Shown: one piece after another, positions 16,668 through 25,578 of the stretch
How the letters are laid out: each line of letters starts with the position of its first letter
Position numbering within the stretch: position 1 is the first letter of the stretch
NCBI RefSeq assembly: GCF_025200715.1
Contig: NZ_CP104143.1
Coordinates: 1,302,001-1,366,000 of the forward strand
Direction of reading: 5' to 3'
From: Rhizobium sullae
Lineage (GTDB): Bacteria > Pseudomonadota > Alphaproteobacteria > Rhizobiales > Rhizobiaceae
DNA: 64,000 bases
Position numbers and translations under genes: made by a program
Notes under the pieces: model-generated
What the model was told of the DNA's origin: nothing
Seen by the model: only the letters and a program-made list of their open reading frames with translations
The model's database searches: none

Positions 16668-17219
16668 TCACTCCGGGCGAACATTCAGCCATCCGATTTT
16701 TCGCAGGATGACCTCCGCGAGTTCCGTCGGTGTCTTGCCGTCTGTCGGCACAACGAACACGCCATTGGCGTCTTGGTTTGCCATGCGCCTCGCTTGTCGA
16801 AGTGAACGCTGTGCCTGCTCATCCGCGCCAGAACCGATCTCACGCTGTACCAGCCGCGCCATCAGCGTCGGTTCAGACGCTATCAAGCGGATCACCGTGA
16901 TCGTCGCGTCCGGGATGGCCGCAAGAATCCATCGTCGGTCGAATTCAAGATGCACCATAACGCCTGACATGATCAGGCGGGTGTGCCCCAAAGCCCGATA
17001 TGTCGACCAAATCGCAGCCAGATTGAGGCTGCTGACATCCGTCGTTCCCGAGCGAATTCTCGCGAGATCCTCGGCACTCGGGCGCGGGAACACTCTATCA
17101 AGTTCATCTGTCTCGATGACGGTGTGAGCGACGTTCGCCGTGGCGAGTTGCAAGCTCATCTCCCAGCACAGCGTGGACTTGCCAACGCCGGCCGGTCCCG
17201 TAATCAATGTGATCTCCAT
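16668..17219 (-). CDS. P-loop kinase-like ATPase (183 aa)
   Basis: The start MEITLITGPAGVGKSTLCWE contains a Walker A motif (GPAGVGKST); ETDELDRVFPRP resembles the substrate-binding DxD segment of small-molecule kinases of the gluconate/AAA_33 type; LARLVQREIG-like lid residues (LMARLVQREIGSGADEQ) follow. The substrate is unknown. ATG 17219 is placed so that the first strand precedes the P-loop. It is convergent with cobQ; no operon partner. Confidence 0.65.
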   Translation of the reverse strand: MEITLITGPAGVGKSTLCWEMSLQLATANVAHTVIETDELDRVFPRPSAEDLARIRSGTTDVSSLNLAAIWSTYRALGHTRLIMSGVMVHLEFDRRWILAAIPDATITVIRLIASEPTLMARLVQREIGSGADEQAQRSLRQARRMANQDANGVFVVPTDGKTPTELAEVILRKIGWLNVRPE

Positions 17220-17393
17220 GCCGTTTCCATTGTCCTTCCAATCTTCAACCGACTGCAATTTGCTGGAGCTTGAACCGCGTTGGAAGTGGCAAGCGTCATT
17301 TCGCTCTGCGCGATCACATCTTATTAGCAACGATACTGGCCGCCGGCGGTCTGGGTCCCTGCAATCTAGGTTGGTAAGACTAGTTCGACATCA

Positions 17394-19184
17394 CTAGATT
17401 TCGCCCGAAACTTCGCGGCGCCTGCGATCGAGCTCTTCGCTGTAGCGGCGAAGCGTATAGCTTTCGCTGAGCTGGCCGACCACGCGGCGCTCGATCAGAT
17501 TGTTGAGCACGGCGAGCGCTTCGCTCTCCGTCTTGTCGAAGATCGCCGCCGCCTGCTTTGCGTTCATCTGCGGCTGCAGGAAATCGTTCCGGTAGCGGAT
17601 GAAATCCTTCAGACCCTTGCCCTCGTCGTCAGTATCGACCGGGCTCGCGTAGATTTCCGGAACGTGCACGATGCCGGCATATTTGTCGGCGTCGTCGACC
17701 AGGATGACGCGCTGCCGCGAACCGATCGGGAAGGCCTTCTTGAATTCGTCGATCGTGATATTGGCCTTTGCCGTCTTCACGTCCGAGCGCATCAGTTTGT
17801 CGACCGTCAGATTGCGGATCCAGCCGACATCATGGGCGCTGCGGATGCTCTCGCCGCGAAGATGAAAGCGCCAGGTGGCGAAGGAGTAACCGAAGGTGCT
17901 CCGCACGACGAGCGACGAGGTGATGACGGCCGCCAGCACCAGCGCGGTGATCGGAAAGTCGCCGGTTATCTCGAGCGCCAGGAAGGTCATCGTCAGCGGC
18001 CCGCCGATGACGGCAACGGCGAGCGAACTCATACCGACCACGGCATAGATCACCGGCGTCAGCGTCGCGTGCGCGAAATAGGGTGCCGAATAGGCGAAAA
18101 GCTTGCCGAGCAGCGCTCCCATGAAGAGTGAGGCGAAGAAGAGGCCGCCCCTGAAGCCGGAACCGATCGAGACGGCCGAAGCGAAAGATTTCAGCAGGAA
18201 GAGGCCGATCAGGACCGTGACGGCGACATCGCGGTCGAGATTGAGATGCAAGGCGCCATGGCCCGCCGAAAGCACCTGAGGCGTAATCATCGCCAGAAGG
18301 CCGACGACGATGCCGCCGAGTGCCGGACGAAGCGGCGTCGGAACCGAACTTTTACGCGCCAGTTCCTCGATGAAGGCTACGCCCTGCATGATCAGGATAC
18401 CGACGCCGGCGCAGAAGGCGCCAAGCAGCAGGGCAGGGATATAATCGGCCGGAACCACCGTGCCGAATTCACCGACGTCGATCATGAAGTCGCTTCCCGC
18501 CAGCAGGCGCGCGACGAGCGTCGAGACGAGCGCAGAAACGACGACCGGCGTCAGCGAAACGATCGTGTACGTTCCGATGATGAGTTCGAAAGCGTAGAAG
18601 GCGCCGGTCAGCGGCGCGTTGAAGGCGGCGGCGATCGCACCGGCTGCGCCGCAGCCGACAAGGACTCGCAGATCGGCGCGGCGAAGCTGCAGCTTCAGTC
18701 CGAGCTTGGAGGCGATGCCTGCCGCGAGCTGGACGTAGCCGGCCTCAAGGCCAACAGAGGCGCCGAAGCCGTTCGAAACCAGATTCTGGACAGCGACGAT
18801 GATGCTGTCCGTCAGCGACAGTCGGCCGCCATGCAAAGCATTTGCTTCGATCGGGTCGACCATGGGCTTCTTGCGGGTTCGCGCGAGAATAAAAAACACA
18901 AGGCCGAGAAGAATCCCACCGCAGACTGGCGCGATCAGAAGCAGGAATTTGTCGTTTATCTGCGACCCACTCAGCCTCTCGATCTCGCTGATGCCGAAGA
19001 TCAGGCGGTGCAGCTCGCGAGAGAGCAGGCTCATGCCGGTGACCGCAAGGCCCGACGTCACGCCGACGGCGATCCCGGCAAAGACCATGCCCATTTCGCT
19101 GCGGCGGGCAAGCGCGCGAATCCGCCCTGAATCAAGCAGGCGATAGAGCTGGTGGAGGCGCGGGAAATTCAATTTCGTGAGCAT
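17394..19184 (-). CDS. ClC-family chloride channel or H+/Cl- exchanger with CBS domains (596 aa)
   Basis: The first 430 residues have the ClC pattern of about 10-11 membrane segments with the signatures GASVGLEAGYVQLAAG (gating Glu in GLEAG) and SIGSGFRGGLFFASLFMG. The cytosolic C-terminus (from about residue 440, VDKLMRSDVKTAKANITIDE) forms a CBS-pair-like region. ATG 19184 is preferred over TTG 19190. The usual central Ser region at GSxP is not well conserved, so exchange stoichiometry cannot be told. It lies divergently upstream of the B12 riboswitch. Confidence 0.88.
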   Translation of the reverse strand: MLTKLNFPRLHQLYRLLDSGRIRALARRSEMGMVFAGIAVGVTSGLAVTGMSLLSRELHRLIFGISEIERLSGSQINDKFLLLIAPVCGGILLGLVFFILARTRKKPMVDPIEANALHGGRLSLTDSIIVAVQNLVSNGFGASVGLEAGYVQLAAGIASKLGLKLQLRRADLRVLVGCGAAGAIAAAFNAPLTGAFYAFELIIGTYTIVSLTPVVVSALVSTLVARLLAGSDFMIDVGEFGTVVPADYIPALLLGAFCAGVGILIMQGVAFIEELARKSSVPTPLRPALGGIVVGLLAMITPQVLSAGHGALHLNLDRDVAVTVLIGLFLLKSFASAVSIGSGFRGGLFFASLFMGALLGKLFAYSAPYFAHATLTPVIYAVVGMSSLAVAVIGGPLTMTFLALEITGDFPITALVLAAVITSSLVVRSTFGYSFATWRFHLRGESIRSAHDVGWIRNLTVDKLMRSDVKTAKANITIDEFKKAFPIGSRQRVILVDDADKYAGIVHVPEIYASPVDTDDEGKGLKDFIRYRNDFLQPQMNAKQAAAIFDKTESEALAVLNNLIERRVVGQLSESYTLRRYSEELDRRRREVSGEI

Positions 19185-19359
19185 ATGCAAAGAACTAGGT
19201 AACGGCCAACACCTTCAAGGGCGATTAGGGCACCTGCTCCCGAAATATGGCGAAAGGCCGGCGCGAACAGCACCGCGAACTTGAACCTGTTCTCCGCTGG
19301 TTCCGTTTGGCGTGCGTGATTGACTTCGACAGGCGGCTTGCCTAACGATGAACAATCTT

Positions 19360-19720
19360 ACGGATGGTTCCGGAACGGCAGATGCCGTGCCGGATGAAAA
19401 GGGAATGTGAAGGGACGGACCCAAGCCGGGCGTCTTCATCACAGCCGACCCCGCGACTGTAGAGCGGTCAGGGTCTTCCATCCGGCGTTCGGGCCAATTC
19501 ACGGCTGTTTCGCATGTCGCGGAGCGGGTGAAGCGGCAAGGCGCCGGAAAAGCCACTGGAAATGCATCGTGATCAGCCGGGGCAGGACGCCTCTATTTCT
19601 ACGAATCGTCCGCCTTTTCACGAAGACGCAGCCGGGAAGGCGAGGAAGACCCGCTGGCACGACAGGGCGACCGCAATGGCCGCCCTGTCGTGCCAATACC
19701 CGCGAGCCAGGAGACCTGCC
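19360..19720 (+). ncRNA. Cobalamin (B12) riboswitch, extended form
   Basis: The conserved boxes occur in order on the plus strand: GAAAAGGGAA (19396-19405), CCCCGCGACTGTA (19449-19461), GCCACTGG (19552-19559), GGGAAGG (19634-19640) and the 3' GAGCCAGGAGACCTGCC (19704-19720). This matches the B12 riboswitch consensus. It is longer than usual because of an insert between CACTGG and GGGAAGG and a perfect 14-base hairpin (19656-19669 with 19681-19694, loop 11) between GGGAAGG and the 3' box. It should repress the cobP-cobW-cobN-cobO run when adenosylcobalamin is plentiful. The 5' limit is approximate. Confidence 0.88.
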
Positions 19721-19783
19721 ATGCGTGCCGGGCGAAGAGCCCATTCTGGGGCATTGTTCCCCGCTGCCAGCACGGAGGTTGTC

Positions 19784-20050
19784 ATGGCTGAACGATGGAA
19801 TTTTATGCCGTATTTTGCGGCTTCTTTGCGGGACACCGCACTTTCGACTTCCCTCATTCCTGTCCTCGGACTTGTCCCGGGAACCAGCACAGAAATCCAG
19901 TGCGCCCAAGTCCTTGGGAGCAGAAGATTCCCAAAAACGAAAAAGGTCATTCACGGCGGAGACGCGCCGTGGCTGGATTCCTGTGACAAGCACAGGAATG
20001 AGGGACGGAGAGGTGGTGTGGTGCTATCCCTTCCGGGGTTTGCATCCTGA
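19784..20050 (+). CDS. Possible 88-aa leader frame coupled to cobP
   Basis: GGAGG lies 5 bases before ATG 19784, 64 bases after the riboswitch. The frame starts [20 protein letters not shown], runs through the whole palindromic repeat and stops at a TGA that shares its A with the ATG of cobP (TGATG). The protein matches nothing I recognise. It may be only the translated track that delivers ribosomes to cobP. Confidence 0.35.
   Translation: MAERWNFMPYFAASLRDTALSTSLIPVLGLVPGTSTEIQCAQVLGSRRFPKTKKVIHGGDAPWLDSCDKHRNEGRRGGVVLSLPGFAS
19850..20005. repeat. Palindromic dispersed-type repeat between riboswitch and cobP
   Basis: The outer arms TCCCTCATTCCTGT (19850-19863) and its exact complement (19992-20005) enclose 128 bases with inner arms AGAAATCCAG (19891-19900) and CTGGATTCCT (19973-19982). 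The right half has its own CCTGTG/CACAGG hairpin. The form is that of rhizobial interspersed palindromes. Confidence 0.65.
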
Positions 20051-20574
20051 TGACCTCTCCTTCCCCCGGCACTGCCTTCGTCCTCGGCGGCGCGCGTTCC
20101 GGCAAATCCCGTTTCGCCGAGCGGCTGATCGCCGATAGCGACCTTGAGCGCCACTACGTCGCGACCGGCCGGGCGTGGGACGAAGAGATGCGTGCGCGCA
20201 TCGAGCAGCATAAGGCCGATCGCGGTCCGCTCTGGACGACACACGAGGAGCCGCTGGATCTCCTCTCCCGTCTCTCCGCGATCGACCGCGAGGGTCGGGC
20301 GATCCTCGTCGATTGCCTGACGCTCTGGGTCACCAATTTGATGATGGAAGAGCGCGACATGGCGGCGGAATTCGCTGCCCTTGCGTCGTTTTTGCCAAAG
20401 GCCAAGGCGCGGCTCGTCATCGTTTCCAATGAAGTCGGCCTCGGCATCGTGCCGGAAAGCCGGATGGCGCGGGATTTCCGCGATCATGCCGGACGGCTGC
20501 ACCAGATGATCGCGGCGGAAGCCGCGGACGTGTATTTCATCGCGGCCGGTCTGCCGCTGAAAATGAAGGGTTGA
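20050..20574 (+). CDS. cobP: Adenosylcobinamide kinase / cobinamide-phosphate guanylyltransferase (174 aa)
   Basis: CobP (CobU) phosphorylates adenosylcobinamide and adds GMP from GTP in the nucleotide-loop assembly branch. The P-loop GGARSGKS is at residues 13-20; the guanylylation region with conserved H (RIEQHKADR) and [11 protein letters not shown] are present. Length is normal. It is the first gene of a tight cobP-cobW-cobN-cobO run; only 4 bases separate it from cobW. Its start overlaps the stop of the leader frame, downstream of the B12 riboswitch. Confidence 0.95.
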   Translation: MTSPSPGTAFVLGGARSGKSRFAERLIADSDLERHYVATGRAWDEEMRARIEQHKADRGPLWTTHEEPLDLLSRLSAIDREGRAILVDCLTLWVTNLMMEERDMAAEFAALASFLPKAKARLVIVSNEVGLGIVPESRMARDFRDHAGRLHQMIAAEAADVYFIAAGLPLKMKG

Positions 20575-20578
20575 ACCT

Positions 20579-21628
20579 ATGAACCAGCAGAAGATCCCCG
20601 CAACGGTCATCACCGGCTTCCTTGGCGCCGGCAAGACGACGATGATCCGCAATCTGCTTTCCAATACCGGCGGCAAGAAGATCGCGCTGATCATCAACGA
20701 ATTCGGCGATCTCGGCGTCGACGGCGACGTATTGAAGGGTTGCGGCGCGGAAAACTGCACCGAGGACGACATCATCGAGCTTACCAATGGCTGCATCTGC
20801 TGCACCGTTGCCGATGATTTCATCCCGACGATGACGAAGCTTTTGGAGCGCGCGCAGCGCCCGGACCACATCATCATCGAAACCTCCGGCCTTGCCCTGC
20901 CGCAGCCACTCGTTGCCGCCTTCAACTGGCCGGATATCCGCAGCGAGGTGACGGTCGATGGGGTCATCACCGTCGTCGACAGCGCGGCCGTCGCCGCCGG
21001 CCGTTTCGCCGATGACCACGATGCGGTGGATGCGCGCCGTGCCGACGACGCGTCGCTCGATCATGAAAGCCCGATAGAAGAACTCTTCGAGGATCAATTG
21101 ACCTGCGCCGACCTCATCGTGCTCAACAAGACCGACCTCCTTGACGGCGAGGGGCTCGGCCGCGTGCGCCGCGAAGTAACCTCCCGCATTGCCCGCAAGC
21201 CGGCGATGATCGAGGCGAGAAACGGCGAGGTTCCCGCAAGCGTGCTGCTCGGCCTCGGAATCGGCACGGAAGGGGACATCGTCAACCGCAAATCCCATCA
21301 CGAGCTGGAGCATGAGGACGGCACGCCGCACGACCATGACGAGTTCGACAGCTTCGTCGTCGAACTCGGTCCGATCACCGATCCGGCAGGCTTCGCCGAG
21401 AAGCTGAAAGGCGTGATTGCCAAGCACGACGTCCTGCGCCTGAAGGGCTTTGCCGATGTCGCGGGCAAGCCGATGCGTTTGCAGGTCCAGGCGGTCGGCA
21501 GTCGCATCGACCAGTATTTCGACCGCGCCTGGGCGCCAGGCGAAGCACGCGGCACGCGCCTTGTAGTGATCGGTCTGCATGAGATGGATCAGGGCACGGT
21601 CCGCAATGCCATCCAGGCACTCGTCTAA
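20579..21628 (+). CDS. cobW: CobW, COG0523 GTPase of cobalamin synthesis (349 aa)
   Basis: A G3E-family GTPase thought to deliver cobalt to the CobNST chelatase. Walker [10 protein letters not shown] (residues 13-21), the metal-binding GCICC (C72, C74, C75), and a His/Asp-rich linker (HHELEHEDGTPHDHDEFD) before the C-terminal CobW_C domain. AAGG lies close before ATG 20579. It is directly ahead of cobN, in line with its proposed metal-insertion role. A second COG0523 paralogue lies at the other end of the window. Confidence 0.95.
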   Translation: MNQQKIPATVITGFLGAGKTTMIRNLLSNTGGKKIALIINEFGDLGVDGDVLKGCGAENCTEDDIIELTNGCICCTVADDFIPTMTKLLERAQRPDHIIIETSGLALPQPLVAAFNWPDIRSEVTVDGVITVVDSAAVAAGRFADDHDAVDARRADDASLDHESPIEELFEDQLTCADLIVLNKTDLLDGEGLGRVRREVTSRIARKPAMIEARNGEVPASVLLGLGIGTEGDIVNRKSHHELEHEDGTPHDHDEFDSFVVELGPITDPAGFAEKLKGVIAKHDVLRLKGFADVAGKPMRLQVQAVGSRIDQYFDRAWAPGEARGTRLVVIGLHEMDQGTVRNAIQALV

Positions 21629-21637
21629 GGCTCGGCC

Positions 21638-24600
21638 ATGCATCTGCTTCTTGCCCAGAAAGGAACGATCAGCGATGGCGAGGAGGCGATCGACCTCGGC
21701 CAATCGCCGGGCGATATCCTGTTCTTGTCCGCAGCGGACACGGAGCTTTCGGCGATCGCCGCGGCTCACGCACAAGGCGGCAGGCCTTTTTCGCTCCGGC
21801 TCGCCAGCCTTATGAGCCTCAAGCACCCGATGTCCGTCGATGCCTATATCGAGCGGACTGCGCGGCATGCCAAGCTGATCATCGTCCGGGCGCTTGGGGG
21901 CGCGAGCTATTTCCACTACGCGCTGGAGGCGCTGCACACCTGCGCTGCGCGGCATGACGCGCTGATCGCGGTGCTGCCCGGGGATTCCAAGCCGGATGCG
22001 GGATTGGCGCCTTTTTCGAATGTGCCGCTCGATGATCTGAATGCGCTCTGGTCCTATCTGGTCGAAGGCGGCGACGGGAATTCGCGGGGCTTTCTCGATT
22101 ATGCCGCGGCGATGCTTGCCGGTGACGGGAAGCCGGGCGCGGCAGCGCCGTTGATGAAGGCCGGCATCTGGTGGCCGGGCAGAGGTGTGATTGGGATTGA
22201 GGAGTGGAAGGCCGCCGCAGCCTCCATCTTCTCTCCAGCGGGGAGAAGATGCCCTTCAGGGCAAATGAGGGGCGTGAGCGACGCAAGGAGCGAACAGGGC
22301 CGCGAAGGTGATGCTGGCGATTGCCGTGCTTCCCCTTCATCCGACCCTTCGGGCCACCTTCTCCCCCTTGGGGGGAAGGGAAGTTCCGGCGAACTCCCGA
22401 CCGTCGCCATCAGCTTCTACCGCGCCCTCGTCCAGAGCGGTGAAACGGCCCCCATCGAAGCGCTCATCGAAGCGCTGGCGGCGGAAGGCCTGCGTCCTCT
22501 GCCCGTCTTCGCCTATAGCCTCAAGGACCCGGTATCGACCGGCATTCTCGAACGCATCTTAACAGAAGCGCCGCCTGACGTGGTGATCAACACGACCGGC
22601 TTTGCCGTCTCCGCGCCCGGCGCCGATCGCGCGGCAACGGTCCTAGAATCCAACGGCGCCGTCGTTCTCCAGGCGATTTTCTCCGCTTCGTCCAAGGAAG
22701 CATGGGCCTTGTCGTCCCAAGGTCTTTCCGCCCGCGATCTCGGCATGAACGTTGCGCTGCCCGAGGTCGATGGCCGCGTGCTGGCGCGCGCCGTTTCGTT
22801 CAAATCCGCCGCCCGTTACGACGCGGCCGTTGAAGCCAATATCGTCGCCAGCGAGCCGGATGCCGATCGTATGCGTTACACGGCGAAACTCGCCGCCAAC
22901 TGGGCGTGTCTGCGAAGCAGGCAAGTTGCGGACCGCCGCATCGCGTTGGTGCTTGCGAATTATCCGAACCGCGACGGGCGCCTCGGCAACGGCGTCGGTC
23001 TCGATACGCCGGCCAGCACCATCGAGGTGCTGGAGGCGATGCGGGATGCGGGTTACACGGTTTCCTATTTCCCGGCCGATGGCGATGCGCTGATGCGGCA
23101 CCTCGCCGACGGGCCGACCAACTCCGGACGCGATGGAAGGGTGATCCGCGAGACGCTTTCATTGAGCGGATACAAATTGTTCCTCGCGTCTCTTCCGAAA
23201 AAGGTTCAGGACGAAGTTACCGCCCGCTGGGGCGATCCGGCATCCGATCCGTATTTCACGGATGGCGGTTTCGCCCTGCCTTTCACGCGTTTCGGTAATG
23301 TCCTCATCGGCATTCAGCCTGCACGCGGCTACAACATCGACCCGAAGGAAAGCTACCATTCGCCGGACCTCGTGCCGCCGCATGGCTATCTTGCCTTTTA
23401 TGCCTTTCTCCGTGAGGAGTTCGGCGCTGATGCCGTGATCCATATGGGCAAGCACGGCAATCTGGAATGGTTGCCGGGAAAGGCGCTGGCGCTGTCTGCG
23501 GAATGCTATCCCGAGGCAATCCTCGGCCCGCTCCCGCATCTCTATCCCTTCATCGTCAACGATCCGGGCGAGGGCACACAGGCCAAGCGCCGCGCGAGCG
23601 CCGTCATTATCGACCACCTGACGCCGCCGCTGACGCGGGCCGAAAGCTACGGTCCTCTCAAGGACCTGGAAGCGCTGGTCGACGAATATTACGAAGCCTC
23701 CGGCAGCGATCCGCGACGAATCCGGCTGCTCAGCAAGCAGATCCTCGATCTCGTCGCCGACATCGGCCTCGACCAGGATGCCGGGATCGCTAAGGGCGAG
23801 ACCGAGGATGAGGCGCTGAAGAAGCTCGACGCCTATCTCTGCGACCTCAAGGAAATGCAGATCCGCGACGGCCTGCACATCTTCGGCGTCGCGCCGGAAG
23901 GCCGGTTGCTGATTGATCTCACGGTGGCACTGGCGCGCGTCCCGCGTGGTTTGGGCGAGGGCGGAGATCAGAGTTTGCAGCGGGCGATTGCGGCGGATGC
24001 GTTTGCAGCGGAGGGGGATAAGCCCCACGCTCCACATTTCGATCCACTAGACTGCGATATGTCGGCGCCCTGGCTCGGTCCGCGGCCATCGCAGTTGGCA
24101 GAGACTTCCAACACCCCCTGGCGCACCAGCGGCGACACTGTCGAGCGCATCGAACTGCTTGCCGCAAAGCTGGTTTCCGGCGAACTTCCATGCCCGCTGG
24201 ACTGGGCCGCCACGCGCGCGGTGCTCTCCGAGATCGAAAACCGCCTGAAGCCCTCGATCCTAGCTTGCGGCAAGGCCGAAATCGCGGGCTTTCTGCGCGG
24301 TCTCGACGGCCGGTTCGTCGCGCCAGGCCCCTCCGGCGCGCCGACGCGCGGCCGGCCAGATGTGCTGCCGACGGGACGGAACTTTTATTCGGTCGACAGC
24401 CGCGCCGTCCCCACGCCTGCGGCCTACGAACTCGGCAAGAAATCGGCCGAATTGCTCGTTCGCCGCTACGCTCAGGATCACGGCGAATGGCCGGTCTCCT
24501 TCGGTCTGACGGCCTGGGGAACCTCGAATATGCGCACCGGCGGAGACGATATCGCCCAGGCGCTGGCGCTGATCGGCGTCAAGCCGCTCTGGGACATGAC

Positions 24601-25564
24601 CTCGCGGCGCGTCACCGGCTACGAGATCATTCCGCCGGCGCTGCTGCGGCGCCCACGGGTCGACGTGACGCTGCGCGTCTCCGGCTTCTTCCGCGATGCC
24701 TTTCCGGAACAGATCGCCTTGTTCGACCGGGCAATCCGCGCCGTCGGCGCGCTGGATGAAGATGCCGCCGACAACCCGATTGCCGCTCGCATGCGCGGCG
24801 AGGCTGCGCGGCTCGCCGCAGCCGGGCTCGACGAGGCATCCGCGCAGAAGCGCGCCGGGTACCGCATCTTCGGCTCCAAACCCGGCGCCTATGGCGCGGG
24901 CCTGCAGGCGCTGATCGACGAAAAGGGCTGGGAGCGTCGCGCCGACCTGGCGGAAGCCTATCTCGTCTGGGGCAGCTACGCCTATGGCGCGGCAGACGAA
25001 GGCAAGGCCGAACGCGGTGTCTTCGAGGAGCGCCTGCGCTCCATCCAGGCCGTGGTGCAGAATCAGGACAACCGCGAGCACGACCTGCTCGACAGCGACG
25101 ACTACTACCAGTTCGAAGGCGGCATGGCGGCGGCCGCAGAGCAATTGGGTGGGACGCGTCCCGCGATCTACCACAACGATCACTCGCGGCCGGAAAAGCC
25201 GGTGATCCGCTCGCTGGAAGAGGAGATCGGCCGCGTCGTGCGCGGGCGTGCCGTCAATCCGAAGTGGATCGATGGCGTTATGCGCCATGGCTACAAGGGC
25301 GCCTTCGAGATCGTCGCGACCGTCGATTACCTCTTTGCCTTCGCGGCAACGACGGGGGTCGTCGGAGACCATCATTTCGAAGCCGTCTACCAGGCCTTCG
25401 TCGCCGATCCGAAAGTCCGCGATTTCATGGCGGAAAAGAACCCGGCGGCTTTAAGGGAAATGAAGGAGCGGCTGCTCGAAGCGATCGAGCGCAGGCTCTG
25501 GACGCCGCGCAGCAATTCGGCGCGCTTCGATCTCGCGCCGTCACGTCACGCAGAAACGGTATAA
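21638..25564 (+). CDS. cobN: Cobaltochelatase large subunit (1308 aa) with in-frame repeat insert
   Basis: CobN is the Mg-chelatase H-like subunit that, with CobS and CobT, inserts cobalt into hydrogenobyrinate a,c-diamide using ATP. Typical stretches are all present: VALVLANYPNRDGRLGNGVG-like (here VLANYPNRDGRLGNGVGLD), IHMGKHGNLEWLPGKALAL, and near the end YYQFEGGMAAAAEQLGG. About 50 residues (roughly 197-250) are not CobN-like: they are the translation of a palindromic repeat placed between EEWKAAAAS and LPTVAISFYRALVQSG, and explain a length above the usual roughly 1270. The frame stays open, so a functional protein is likely. Confidence 0.95.
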   Translation: MHLLLAQKGTISDGEEAIDLGQSPGDILFLSAADTELSAIAAAHAQGGRPFSLRLASLMSLKHPMSVDAYIERTARHAKLIIVRALGGASYFHYALEALHTCAARHDALIAVLPGDSKPDAGLAPFSNVPLDDLNALWSYLVEGGDGNSRGFLDYAAAMLAGDGKPGAAAPLMKAGIWWPGRGVIGIEEWKAAAASIFSPAGRRCPSGQMRGVSDARSEQGREGDAGDCRASPSSDPSGHLLPLGGKGSSGELPTVAISFYRALVQSGETAPIEALIEALAAEGLRPLPVFAYSLKDPVSTGILERILTEAPPDVVINTTGFAVSAPGADRAATVLESNGAVVLQAIFSASSKEAWALSSQGLSARDLGMNVALPEVDGRVLARAVSFKSAARYDAAVEANIVASEPDADRMRYTAKLAANWACLRSRQVADRRIALVLANYPNRDGRLGNGVGLDTPASTIEVLEAMRDAGYTVSYFPADGDALMRHLADGPTNSGRDGRVIRETLSLSGYKLFLASLPKKVQDEVTARWGDPASDPYFTDGGFALPFTRFGNVLIGIQPARGYNIDPKESYHSPDLVPPHGYLAFYAFLREEFGADAVIHMGKHGNLEWLPGKALALSAECYPEAILGPLPHLYPFIVNDPGEGTQAKRRASAVIIDHLTPPLTRAESYGPLKDLEALVDEYYEASGSDPRRIRLLSKQILDLVADIGLDQDAGIAKGETEDEALKKLDAYLCDLKEMQIRDGLHIFGVAPEGRLLIDLTVALARVPRGLGEGGDQSLQRAIAADAFAAEGDKPHAPHFDPLDCDMSAPWLGPRPSQLAETSNTPWRTSGDTVERIELLAAKLVSGELPCPLDWAATRAVLSEIENRLKPSILACGKAEIAGFLRGLDGRFVAPGPSGAPTRGRPDVLPTGRNFYSVDSRAVPTPAAYELGKKSAELLVRRYAQDHGEWPVSFGLTAWGTSNMRTGGDDIAQALALIGVKPLWDMTSRRVTGYEIIPPALLRRPRVDVTLRVSGFFRDAFPEQIALFDRAIRAVGALDEDAADNPIAARMRGEAARLAAAGLDEASAQKRAGYRIFGSKPGAYGAGLQALIDEKGWERRADLAEAYLVWGSYAYGAADEGKAERGVFEERLRSIQAVVQNQDNREHDLLDSDDYYQFEGGMAAAAEQLGGTRPAIYHNDHSRPEKPVIRSLEEEIGRVVRGRAVNPKWIDGVMRHGYKGAFEIVATVDYLFAFAATTGVVGDHHFEAVYQAFVADPKVRDFMAEKNPAALREMKERLLEAIERRLWTPRSNSARFDLAPSRHAETV
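22226..22379. repeat. Palindromic repeat inserted inside cobN
   Basis: It begins with the hairpin ATCTTCTC/GAGAAGAT (22226-22250) and ends with CCTTCTCCCCC/GGGGGGAAGG (22357-22379). Between them lie GCCCTTCAGGG and GACCCTTCGGGCCACC strings typical of rhizobial intergenic mosaic repeats. It is read through in frame as a Gly-, Ser-, Arg-rich insert. Confidence 0.7.
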
Positions 25565-25578
25565 ACCAGGGAAGAACA

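Noticed and set aside
18246..19130. Plus-strand frame opposite the ClC channel gene
   Set aside because: Composition (Arg, Asp, Gln, Ala) is that of an antisense shadow; no domain or start signal.
20537..21955. Minus-strand frame opposite cobW
   Set aside because: It mirrors a strongly conserved gene and matches no family; long open antisense frames are common in GC-rich coding DNA.
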